This document shows positions 9,031 to 17,402 of a stretch of DNA of 64,000 bases, piece by piece. The position numbers were made by a program, and so were the translations under genes. Each line of letters begins with the position of its first letter. The stretch's first letter is position 1. Below the pieces are notes generated by a model that saw only the letters and a list, made by a program, of their open reading frames with translations, was not told where the DNA came from and searched no databases. Source of the stretch: Mucilaginibacter sp. PPCGB 2223 (lineage in GTDB: Bacteria > Bacteroidota > Bacteroidia > Sphingobacteriales > Sphingobacteriaceae); NCBI RefSeq assembly GCF_001705515.1, contig NZ_MDJS01000002.1, positions 682,001 through 746,000 of the forward strand, in the 5' to 3' direction.

Positions 9031-10555
9031 AATGTTTAAAGTGGCGCACGCCGGTCATTACCATGGCTATGCCCTTTGCATTACACATATCTATCGAGTC
9101 CTGATCCTTGATCGAACCGCCGGGTTGCAATATCGCAGTTATACCTGCATCGGCGGCAATCTCGGCACAATCCGGGAACGGGAAGAACGCATCAGAGGCC
9201 ATTACCGCGCCGTTCAGGTCAAAACCAAAGTGCTTGGCTTTTACAATGGCCTGCTGCAATGCATCAACCCTGGATGTTTGGCCAACACCGCTCGCGATCA
9301 GCGTATTGTCTTTAGCGAAAACAATGGTGTTCGATTTGGTATGCTTAACTACCTTATTGGCAAAGAACAGGTCGCGCAGTTCGTGCTCCGTCGGTGCTTT
9401 TACGGTAATTGTCTTCATTTGTTCCGGTCCTTCAATCACGGCGTCCTTATCCTGCTCAATTACGCCGTTCAGTAAAGTCTTAAACTGTTTTACAGGCAGC
9501 TCAACCGGGTTGCGCACTAAAATAATGCGGTTCTTTTTAGCGGTAAGGTGTGTTAACGCTTCATCAGTGTAAGCGGGGGCAATCAGCACCTCAAAAAAAA
9601 GCTTACTGATCTCGATAGCAGTTTCCTCGTTGATCTCATCGTTAGCGATGATCACACCGCCAAAGGCAGAAACCGGGTCGCAGGCCAGGGCATCCAGCCA
9701 GGCTTCTTTAATGAACGATCGCGAAGCAATGCCGCAGGCATTGGTATGTTTTAATATGGCAATGGTCGGTTCGGTAAATTCATCGATCAGCAGCACCGCT
9801 GCATCAACATCCACCAGGTTATTATACGATAGCTCCTTACCGTTCAGCTTGGTGAACATCGCATCCAGGTTGCCGTAAAATACGCCTTGCTGGTGCGGGT
9901 TTTCGCCGTAGCGCAGGGTTTGGCTGGTTTGTATGCTTTGTTTAAATACCGGTATGGGCTCGTCCTGGTTAAAGTAGTTAAATATAGCGCTATCGTAATG
10001 CGATGAGATATTGAAAGCCTGTTTGGCAAACTTGCGGCGCTGATCGATAGTGGTCGATCCGTTTTGTGTTTCTAAAATAGTATTCAGTTCGGGATAATCA
10101 TCTTTTGAGGCTACGATAACCACATCTTTATGATTTTTTGCGGCTGCACGAATGAGCGATATCCCGCCAATGTCAATCTTTTCGATCACATCCTCATCGC
10201 CCGCGCCCGATTTTACCGTTTCCTCGAAAGGGTACAGGTCGACGATCACCAGGTCAATCTCCGGTATCCCGTATTGCTGTAACTGCTGCTCATCGCTGGC
10301 TAAACCGCGGCGACCTAAAATACCGCCAAACACTTTGGGATGGAGGGTTTTTACACGGCCGCCCAGGATAGACGGGTACGAGGTCAGGTCTTCAACAGGT
10401 ACAACATCAACGCCTAAATTGCGGATAAAAGTTTCGGTGCCGCCGGTCGAGTAAATGGTTACACCGAGGCGCTTTAACTGCAGGATGATCGGCTCGAGGT
10501 TGTCTTTATAATAAACAGAAATCAGGGCGTTTTTGATTTGAACGGAATTGCTCAT
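9029..10555 (-). CDS. purH: Bifunctional AICAR formyltransferase / IMP cyclohydrolase
   Basis: Catalyses the last two steps of de novo IMP synthesis in the cytoplasm. The 508 residues have an N-terminal MGS-like cyclohydrolase domain (STGGTETFIRNLGV near residue 35) and a C-terminal transformylase domain with the catalytic Lys-His pair in ILKHTNACGIA and the signature DAFFPFPDCAE. Length is normal for the family. It sits alone, upstream of mreB, with a hairpin between them. Confidence 0.97.
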   Translation of the reverse strand: MSNSVQIKNALISVYYKDNLEPIILQLKRLGVTIYSTGGTETFIRNLGVDVVPVEDLTSYPSILGGRVKTLHPKVFGGILGRRGLASDEQQLQQYGIPEIDLVIVDLYPFEETVKSGAGDEDVIEKIDIGGISLIRAAAKNHKDVVIVASKDDYPELNTILETQNGSTTIDQRRKFAKQAFNISSHYDSAIFNYFNQDEPIPVFKQSIQTSQTLRYGENPHQQGVFYGNLDAMFTKLNGKELSYNNLVDVDAAVLLIDEFTEPTIAILKHTNACGIASRSFIKEAWLDALACDPVSAFGGVIIANDEINEETAIEISKLFFEVLIAPAYTDEALTHLTAKKNRIILVRNPVELPVKQFKTLLNGVIEQDKDAVIEGPEQMKTITVKAPTEHELRDLFFANKVVKHTKSNTIVFAKDNTLIASGVGQTSRVDALQQAIVKAKHFGFDLNGAVMASDAFFPFPDCAEIAADAGITAILQPGGSIKDQDSIDMCNAKGIAMVMTGVRHFKH

Positions 10556-10575
10556 CGGGAAAATTGAATGTGCCG

Positions 10576-10583
10576 CAAAAGTA
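10576..10583 (-). promoter_or_regulatory. -7 box of the purH promoter
   Basis: The minus strand reads TACTTTTG, matching TAnnTTTG, 21 bases upstream of the purH ATG. No matching -33 box is obvious. Confidence 0.45.
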
Positions 10584-10780
10584 TGTTTTTAATAGGTTAT
10601 ATTAAAGTAAATGTGGTGTTAAAATTGGAAAAGATTTGAATGGCTATAAGCAGGTTACGAGGGGAGGAATAGTGTGATTAATGAATAGAAAAAATTGGGT
10701 AGATGCTGAAGCTTTAATGTTTTGCGGATAGAGGAGGTGTATCTTAATTTATTGGTTTTTGGGCATTCCCTGCGGGCCGG

Positions 10781-10880
10781 GCTATCCCTGCCCGTCCGGC
10801 AGGCGGGCGCTTATACTGCACAGGCCTTAACCACGGGGCCGGTATCCCTGCCTGCCGGCAGGCAGGCGCCGCTATCCCTA
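10781..10880. repeat. Pair of GC-rich REP-like palindromes
   Basis: Two copies of a unit starting TATCCCTGCC are seen about 60 bp apart. The second contains the perfect 20-bp palindrome CCTGCCTGCCGGCAGGCAGG (10847-10866). The first has CCTGCC (10787-10792) paired with GGCAGG (10798-10803). A third TATCCCT follows in the right flank. The form suits dispersed palindromic elements of Bacteroidota genomes. Confidence 0.65.
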
Positions 10881-11262
10881 ATGCGGGCTTTGCGTTGATA
10901 TTATGCTTTGGTTAAAAGCGATAAATTTTGTATATTTATTGGGCAACCTGAAAGCGCGAAGCTGAAAAAGACGAACAGACAAGTCGCGAAAATTTCTGAC
11001 AATTTCCCCCGTGGAAGAAAAGAGTCAGAAATCAAGACTTAAAATACCCATAAATACCCATGTGTTGCAGCGGACGACGGCTGCCTCTGGCAGCTTGATA
11101 TTGCTCACTCGCGAGACGCGAGCGAGTGCGGGGAGTTGTCAAATCTGATATACTGAAAATATCGACAAATACCCACCTATCCGGAGCTGGAAGCTAAAAG
11201 TTATCTGAAATATTCAATTAGAAAAATCCGAAATCGAACATCCGAAATTCGAAATCAAAAAG

Positions 11263-13734
11263 TTACGGCTCAATCGGCTGCGGTGCACCGGGGTTATTGT
11301 CTTTTTCCTGGTCCTTTTTAAACTCGAGTTTACCGAACCTGTAGCTGAAGCTGATGCCGAACGAACGGTACGGCACACGCTTTAAGCTATACTGGCTGTT
11401 GCCCGGCTGTACAATGGTTGAGCTTTGGTTGATATAATCGTTAAAGGGCACGTTGGTAACAAAACCGATGCTTGCTTTTTTATCCAAAAATTGTTTGCGG
11501 GCGGCAAAACTGTATGATACGAAGGATGAGTTTTTGCCCTGCAGGCCGACATTCGGCGAGTTGTAGTTGGCAAAGGCCTCGGCGCCGAAATCGTTGCCGA
11601 ACTGGTAAGCGGCATTTAGGTTTAAGCGGTACTCGTAACCCGCCACAAAGCTGGGCGTATTGGGCAGGTTATCCATAATGCGGCGCGTTGCAACCAGAAA
11701 GTTCGGGCGCACAGTAAAATCTTTGGTGATAGGCAGCGATGCCGAAAAGTTGACGCCAACACGTACTTCGGAGCCTACATTGGCGCGTGTGGTTACATAA
11801 ACGTTGTTGTAAGTGCTGTCGCCCTCGCGAAAGCTTTTATAAGGTGTGGTGTATTGCTTTACATCAAAACCGTTATGGCGGTAAAATGTGGTGATGTTGA
11901 TGTTGCCGCCCTTATCAAAGGACCGGTTGTACCCTAACTCAAAGTTATTGCCTATTTCGGGGTGCAGGTTGGGGTTGCCAAAGCTTACGTTGTAAGGGTC
12001 GGCGCTGTTGACGAATGGGTTCATATCACCAAAATCGGGGCGTTCTATCCGTTTGCTGTAGCTCAGTTTAACGGTTTGCGTTTTGGCGATCTTGTGCGAT
12101 AACACGAACGATGGCGACAGGAAGTTATAATCGGGGATGACACCGCCTTTGCCATCTACAGTTGTGATGGTATACTCGTCGCGTAAGCCGGTTTTTACAT
12201 CAAAAAAATCAAAAGCCTTAAACGATGCCGATGCATAGTACGAATACACATTGCGCCCGTAAGTAAAACTATTGGATTGCAGGGCATCGTAAATAAAATC
12301 GTTTTTGGCGGCGTTATAAGTGTTTACGTTTGATGTGCTGTTGATATTCTCGAAATAGAGCTTACCGCCGGTTTCTATAATGAAGTCTTCGGTTACCGGG
12401 TGTGCATAGTCGACAGCAATTTCCGTTTCGTGGTCCTTGCCCGGGTTATTGCCCATCGATCCGGTTGACGGGGTCGTAGAATTAATATAATCGGACTTTT
12501 GATAAAAGTTGCCGTTGTTTTTATTGAAGCTGCCGGTGTATTGTATGTCAAGCTCCTGGCCATCTTTCGCAAAGCTCTTTTTATATCCCAGGTTCAGGTC
12601 CACAGCGTCTTCGCCAAACTGGTTATTGGCATTGCGCAACGAAAACAGGTCAGAAAACGGGCTGATGCCAGCTTTAACGCTTTGGTCTTCCTGGCTGGTA
12701 CTGCCATCGGTATGGTTGCTGAAATGGTGATAGCTTATACCGGCCGTTAGGTTATCGTGTTTGCTGAGGTTCCAGTCGAGCCCTAAACCTGTTTGAAAGC
12801 CGCCTCGTTCGATATAGCCAACGGCGTTTTGTAGCTGGCGGCGTGTGGTGTCGTTAAAGGTACTTAGCCTGTCTTTGGTACTGAAGGCTTCAGAGCGCAG
12901 GGTTTTGTTACCGCTAAAAAAGGCGTTTACGCCAAAATTGCTTTTACGGGCGTTAAGGTTCACCGAGGCGTTCTCCAGGCGCGTGCCTATAGATGCATTA
13001 ATGCTGCCGTTATAGCCCTGTACCTTATTGTCCTTTAAAATAATGTTGATAATACCGCCGGTGCCGCTGGCATCGTACTTGGCGCCCGGGCTGGTTACTA
13101 CTTCGATGCTTTTGATCTGGCTGGCGGGGATAGATTGCAGGGCGTCGGCCAGGCTTGCGCCGAATATGCTGGATGGTTTGCCGTTGATGAGGAACTTAAT
13201 GCTCGGGTTGCCTAACAGTTCTACATTTCCGTCGATATCGACGGTTACCATGGGTACCTTTTTCAGGATGTCGGTAGCTACGCCGCCTTGTGCCGTAAGG
13301 TCGTTACCAACGTTGTATACCAGCTTATCTATCTTGTTTTCAACGGTACTGGCCTGTGCGGTGATGTTCACGTCTTTCAGCATTTTTTGCGACGAGCTCA
13401 ACGCGATGTTGGGAATGACAACTGCAGGATGTGCGGCGTTGACGATAATATGATCGGCGGTAAAGCGCTGGTAACCTATGAAGTCAACAGCGATATGGTA
13501 TTCGCCGAAAGGCAGGCCGTTGATGCTGAAATTGCCTTTAGGGTCGGTGGTAGTTCCGTTAACAGGCGATGTGCTGCCTTGTTTGTAAATGCCGATGGTA
13601 GCATAGTCGACAGGTAGTTTAGTGGTAGCATCAGTTACCTTGCCGGTGATTTTGCCTTTGCCGGTTGGAGTTTGGGCGCTAACGCTGATGCAGAAAGAAG
13701 TAAATAATATAAACAGGGTAAAAAGATATTTCAT
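11263..13734 (-). CDS. TonB-dependent receptor-like outer-membrane beta-barrel protein
   Basis: 823 residues. A Sec signal peptide ends near ISVSAQ (residue 21). A CarboxypepD_reg-like domain follows (about 27-115, with VDYATIGIYKQG and GEYHIAVDFIGYQ). A plug-like domain (about 130-235) contains DASGTGGIINIILKDNKVQGYNG. The long C-terminal barrel resembles the OMP_b-brl_3 family (about 380-805) and ends in a short acidic tail. Proteins of this type are not SusC: they lack a SusD partner, and their ligand is usually unknown. No regulator or partner gene adjoins it. The minus strand has a TACTTTTG -7 box at 13755-13762, close to the ATG. Confidence 0.88.
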   Translation of the reverse strand: MKYLFTLFILFTSFCISVSAQTPTGKGKITGKVTDATTKLPVDYATIGIYKQGSTSPVNGTTTDPKGNFSINGLPFGEYHIAVDFIGYQRFTADHIIVNAAHPAVVIPNIALSSSQKMLKDVNITAQASTVENKIDKLVYNVGNDLTAQGGVATDILKKVPMVTVDIDGNVELLGNPSIKFLINGKPSSIFGASLADALQSIPASQIKSIEVVTSPGAKYDASGTGGIINIILKDNKVQGYNGSINASIGTRLENASVNLNARKSNFGVNAFFSGNKTLRSEAFSTKDRLSTFNDTTRRQLQNAVGYIERGGFQTGLGLDWNLSKHDNLTAGISYHHFSNHTDGSTSQEDQSVKAGISPFSDLFSLRNANNQFGEDAVDLNLGYKKSFAKDGQELDIQYTGSFNKNNGNFYQKSDYINSTTPSTGSMGNNPGKDHETEIAVDYAHPVTEDFIIETGGKLYFENINSTSNVNTYNAAKNDFIYDALQSNSFTYGRNVYSYYASASFKAFDFFDVKTGLRDEYTITTVDGKGGVIPDYNFLSPSFVLSHKIAKTQTVKLSYSKRIERPDFGDMNPFVNSADPYNVSFGNPNLHPEIGNNFELGYNRSFDKGGNINITTFYRHNGFDVKQYTTPYKSFREGDSTYNNVYVTTRANVGSEVRVGVNFSASLPITKDFTVRPNFLVATRRIMDNLPNTPSFVAGYEYRLNLNAAYQFGNDFGAEAFANYNSPNVGLQGKNSSFVSYSFAARKQFLDKKASIGFVTNVPFNDYINQSSTIVQPGNSQYSLKRVPYRSFGISFSYRFGKLEFKKDQEKDNNPGAPQPIEP

Positions 13735-13754
13735 TTAAAATAGAATGCTTGCTG

Positions 13755-13762
13755 CAAAAGTA
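13755..13762 (-). promoter_or_regulatory. -7 box for the beta-barrel receptor gene
   Basis: The minus strand reads TACTTTTG, matching TAnnTTTG and identical to the purH box, 21 bases upstream of the ATG. The nearest TTTG upstream is spaced 16 bases away, shorter than usual, so only the -7 element is called. Confidence 0.4.
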
Positions 13763-13995
13763 GGCAGCGAATCTGGAGCAAATTTGGATTTGAAACAGGC
13801 GAAATATTTGCTTTGGTAATTTTATAGTGACAGACCCGCTGGATAACCCTCTGCCAAGGCCTTAAAAAAAGCAGGCGAAAATATGCTTAAATTTGGTTGA
13901 AAAGGCAAATTTGTTGTAAATTTTGCTGGCCGGGCACTTGCCTGTCATTGTATAGTTCAATTTAAAATTCCAGCTTTACGGTATTATAAAATAAC

Positions 13996-16335
13996 ATGAA
14001 GAACTACATCATCGCAGACGAATGGAACATTATCGAAGAGGGGTTCGACCCGCATTTGAATAAAGTATCCGAAAGCATATTCAGCCTGGGTAACGGGCGC
14101 ATGGGGCAGCGCGCCAATTTTGAGGAAACCTACACCGGCGAAACATTGCCAGGTAACTATGTGGCCGGGGTTTACTATCCGGATAAAACCCGCGTAGGCT
14201 GGTGGAAAAATGGTTACCCGGAGTATTTTGCCAAGGTGCTCAATGCGGCTAACTGGATAGGTATAGGGGTTATCATTGGTGATGAAGAACTCGACTTGAA
14301 TACTTGCAAGGTAACCGATTTTAAACGTGTGCTTAACATGCACGATGGTTACCTGGAACGCAGCTTTACTGCTGAATTGAAAAGCGGCAAACAAGTACAG
14401 GTAACCGCTAAACGTTTTTGCAGTATCGTTGATGAAGAAGCAGGTGCTATCAGCTATAGTATAGCTCCGATTAATTTTGATGGCGAAGTAACCTTTACTC
14501 CTTTTATTGATGGCGACGTAAGCAATGCTGATTCGAACTATGACGAGAAGTTTTGGGACGAAGTAGCTCAGGAGGCTGAAGGAAATGAGAGCTATTTAAC
14601 GCTCCGTACAAAAAAGACCGGCTTTGAGGTTTGTACCGGAAGCCTGTTCACTATTTCGCGGACGACTGAGGGAGCCAAAGTGCCGACGTACTACTATGGA
14701 AATGCACAGAACATATCGAAAGAAAAATATGTGGCTTTAGTTACCAAAGCTCCATTGTTAAAAGGTGAAACAACAACCATTTATAAATACGCAGCCAACG
14801 TTTCGTCACAAAATCATAAGCCCGAAGAACTTGTAGCAGCTTGCAAGAATGTGATTGCGATGGTATCGGCTAAAGGTTTTGATACCATGCTTGCCGAACA
14901 GGCCGCAGCCTGGCATGCCAAATGGGAAGAAAGCGATATCGTGATCGAGGGCGATGTAAAGGCGCAGCAGGGCATCAGGTTCAACATCTTTCAACTATCG
15001 CAGACTTATACCGGCAAAGACGACCGGTTGAACATCGGCCCGAAAGGTTTTACCGGCGAAAAATACGGCGGCTCTACCTATTGGGATACCGAAGCTTACT
15101 GCGTACCGTTTTACCTGGGTACCGCGGCGCCCGAAGTTACCCGCAACCTGCTTATCTATCGCCATAAGCAATTGGGTAAAGCCATCGAGAATGCCGCCAA
15201 GCTTGGTTTTAAAGATGGCGCGGCCCTGTACCCTATGGTGACCATGAATGGCGAAGAATGCCATAACGAGTGGGAGATCACGTTTGAGGAGATACACCGT
15301 AACGGAGCCATCGCTTACGCGATCTTTAACTACATCCGCTACACCGGGGATCAAAACTACCTCAACGAGTACGGCCTGGAAGTGCTCATCGGCATAGCCC
15401 GTTTCTGGAAACAACGGGTTAACTGGAGCAATCAAAAAAAACAATATGTAATGCTGGGCGTAACCGGGCCGAACGAGTACGAAAACAACATCAACAATAA
15501 CTGGTACACCAGCATGCTGGCCACCTGGTGTATGGAATATACCATGGAAGCAATCGAACACGTTAAACAAACTGATGCCGCCAGGTTTAATGCCCTGATC
15601 AAACAGCTCAGTTTTAACGAGGCTGAAGAAACCAGACAATGGCAGCACATCATTACTAACATGTACCTGGGCGAGGATAAAGAGCTGGGCATTTTTTTAC
15701 AGCAGGACAACTTTTTGGATAAAGAGATCATCCGGGTAAAAGACCTGCCCGCCGCCGACCGGCCGCTTAACCAGAAATGGAGCTGGGACAGGATACTGCG
15801 CTCGTGCTTTATCAAGCAGGCCGATGTTTTGCAGGGACTGTATTTTTTTAGCGATAAGTACGATGAGGAAACCCTGCGCCGCAATTATAATTTCTACGAG
15901 CCGTTAACCGTGCACGAGAGCTCGCTGTCGCCCTGCATACACGCCATATTAGCTTCGAGACTGGGTTTGGAGCAGGATGCCTATAATTTTTACCTGCGCA
16001 CCTCAAGGCTCGACCTGGACGATTACAACAACGATACCGAAGACGGCTGCCATATCACCTCGATGGCCGGCACCTGGATGAGCGTTGTTGAAGGCTTTGC
16101 CGGTATGCATGTTCAAAATGATACTTTAAGCTTCCGCCCGTTTTTGCCGGAACAATGGATATCTTACTCCTTTAATATCCGTTTCCGCGAAAGCATGATT
16201 AAAATTAAGGTAGACAGAGGTGGAGGGGCGTTTTCCAATTTTTCGGCAGTTCCGGTCACCATCAGCGTATTTGGTCATGCTTATACCATCGCACCATCCG
16301 CAAGTCAAACGGTGAAGTATCCGGATAACAAATAG
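13996..16335 (+). CDS. Glycoside hydrolase family 65 phosphorylase, maltose-phosphorylase type
   Basis: 779 residues with no signal peptide, so cytoplasmic. The N-terminal beta-sandwich of GH65 starts with NIIEEGFDPHLNKVSESIFSLGNGRMGQR. The (alpha/alpha)6 barrel contains GVTGPNEYENNINNNWYTS, where Glu494 is in the position of the catalytic acid. HESSLSPCIHA fits the phosphate-binding region of inverting GH65 phosphorylases. The family cleaves alpha-glucosides such as maltose, kojibiose or trehalose with phosphate to give beta-glucose 1-phosphate; which substrate cannot be settled here. No beta-phosphoglucomutase or sugar transporter gene is adjacent, which is unusual for the family. A strong terminator follows. 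Confidence 0.92.
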   Translation: MKNYIIADEWNIIEEGFDPHLNKVSESIFSLGNGRMGQRANFEETYTGETLPGNYVAGVYYPDKTRVGWWKNGYPEYFAKVLNAANWIGIGVIIGDEELDLNTCKVTDFKRVLNMHDGYLERSFTAELKSGKQVQVTAKRFCSIVDEEAGAISYSIAPINFDGEVTFTPFIDGDVSNADSNYDEKFWDEVAQEAEGNESYLTLRTKKTGFEVCTGSLFTISRTTEGAKVPTYYYGNAQNISKEKYVALVTKAPLLKGETTTIYKYAANVSSQNHKPEELVAACKNVIAMVSAKGFDTMLAEQAAAWHAKWEESDIVIEGDVKAQQGIRFNIFQLSQTYTGKDDRLNIGPKGFTGEKYGGSTYWDTEAYCVPFYLGTAAPEVTRNLLIYRHKQLGKAIENAAKLGFKDGAALYPMVTMNGEECHNEWEITFEEIHRNGAIAYAIFNYIRYTGDQNYLNEYGLEVLIGIARFWKQRVNWSNQKKQYVMLGVTGPNEYENNINNNWYTSMLATWCMEYTMEAIEHVKQTDAARFNALIKQLSFNEAEETRQWQHIITNMYLGEDKELGIFLQQDNFLDKEIIRVKDLPAADRPLNQKWSWDRILRSCFIKQADVLQGLYFFSDKYDEETLRRNYNFYEPLTVHESSLSPCIHAILASRLGLEQDAYNFYLRTSRLDLDDYNNDTEDGCHITSMAGTWMSVVEGFAGMHVQNDTLSFRPFLPEQWISYSFNIRFRESMIKIKVDRGGGAFSNFSAVPVTISVFGHAYTIAPSASQTVKYPDNK

Positions 16336-16345
16336 CATTAAAAAG

Positions 16346-16377
16346 AAAAAGTCCCGGTTAATTAACCGGGACTTTTT
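16346..16377. terminator. Bidirectional terminator between GH65 and porP/sprF
   Basis: A perfect inverted repeat AAAAAGTCCCGGTTAA/TTAACCGGGACTTTTT gives a GC-rich stem with an A-run on one side and a T-run on the other, so it can end both convergent transcripts. Confidence 0.9.
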
Positions 16378-16398
16378 ACTGACCATTAATTATTACAC

Positions 16399-17307
16399 TT
16401 ATAAAAGTTTCGTTTTAACATCCTTACCAAAGCGGTAGCTCAGGGTTATCTCCTGTGTGGTATTGTTAATGCCGCCCAACGCATATTTACCTACGCTAAA
16501 CTGGTAGCTGTAGCCAAACATGATGTTCTTATTCAGGTTAACCGAAACTATCCCGGCCAGGGCATCCTGGGTATGGTAATTTATACCTAAGCCTAATACG
16601 TCTTTAATGTACAGGGTTGTAGATACATCAACCATGATTGGTAAGTTGCTGCCACCGTAAGCTATCAAAGCCGCGGGTTTAACTTTAAAATCATCATTTA
16701 AAGGTTTAATGTAAGCGGCGGTTAAGTAGTAGGTATTCATGATGTAGTTATTCTCCTGTGCCGATTTACCGATGCTGTTTAGGGTTAAACGCGGCAATGA
16801 AATGCCCACGTAATAATTGCTGCCCGATAGCATTGCGCTTAGGCCCACATTGGTTTCGGTTTCGTCGATATCGCTGTTGGCGAAGCGCGGATCGGACGGG
16901 TCTAAAGCCGAAGTATGTACCGTGTGATTGCGGAAACCTGCGTTGATACCGGCCGATAAGAAGCTGCCGCCGGATAACTGGATCTTTTTGGCAAAAAAGG
17001 CATTGATCTCGGTTAGGTTTTCGGCGCCATATTTATCGTTTAAAACAACCAAACCTGCACTGCTGGCAATGCCTGGTATAGGCATGGCCCCGTTAAACAA
17101 AAAGGTACTTGGCGCACCGTTTATACCGATGAACTGTTTGCGGCCAACCACGTTAAGGCTACCGGCGTCGTCGAGGGTGGAGTAGGCCGTATTAACCGGT
17201 GTAATATTGTTCATATACTGTGTGAAGGTAAAAGGCTGCTGTGCCCATGCCTTGTCGGATACCTGTCCCAGTACAAGCAGTATCAATATGGATAGATATT
17301 TTTTCAT
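16399..17307 (-). CDS. PorP/SprF-family type IX secretion outer-membrane protein
   Basis: 302 residues from the ATG at 17307; an upstream in-frame start at 17337 would add ten residues before a clear signal peptide (KKYLSILILLVLGQ...WAQ). The mature N-terminus QPFTFTQYMNNITPVNTAYS is the typical start of PorP/SprF proteins, and the protein ends as a beta strand with ITLSYRFGKD. SprF-type members help export or anchor the SprB-like giant protein encoded next to them. Here the giant gene lies immediately upstream on the same strand, 95 bp from this start, with no terminator between. That supports a dedicated secretion pair. Confidence 0.92.
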   Translation of the reverse strand: MKKYLSILILLVLGQVSDKAWAQQPFTFTQYMNNITPVNTAYSTLDDAGSLNVVGRKQFIGINGAPSTFLFNGAMPIPGIASSAGLVVLNDKYGAENLTEINAFFAKKIQLSGGSFLSAGINAGFRNHTVHTSALDPSDPRFANSDIDETETNVGLSAMLSGSNYYVGISLPRLTLNSIGKSAQENNYIMNTYYLTAAYIKPLNDDFKVKPAALIAYGGSNLPIMVDVSTTLYIKDVLGLGINYHTQDALAGIVSVNLNKNIMFGYSYQFSVGKYALGGINNTTQEITLSYRFGKDVKTKLL

Positions 17308-17402
17308 GTCGAAGGTTTTTTTAGTGATTTTAACCAACCCATGCAGCTATGCAAAATAACTGCATGGATATCATTTTTAGTTTTATACTGTCTTTATACT
17401 GA

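Larger units (their letters stand above)
10556..11262. other. Gene-free 0.7-kb region with palindromes and degenerate repeats
   Basis: No convincing coding frame exists here. The region holds the purH -7 box (10576), two GC-rich palindromes (10781-10880), an inverted repeat CACTCGC/GCGAGTG at 11106-11128, two CATAAATACCCAT-like stretches near 11045-11060, and a CCGAAAT-rich micro-repeat (11226-11258) next to the receptor stop. It may be a decayed mobile or repeat-rich segment, but no transposase remnant is readable. Confidence 0.6.

Noticed and set aside
9017..9572. Plus-strand frames of about 150 residues opposite purH
   Set aside because: purH is unmistakable on the minus strand; the opposite frames have no domain and arise from its codon pattern.
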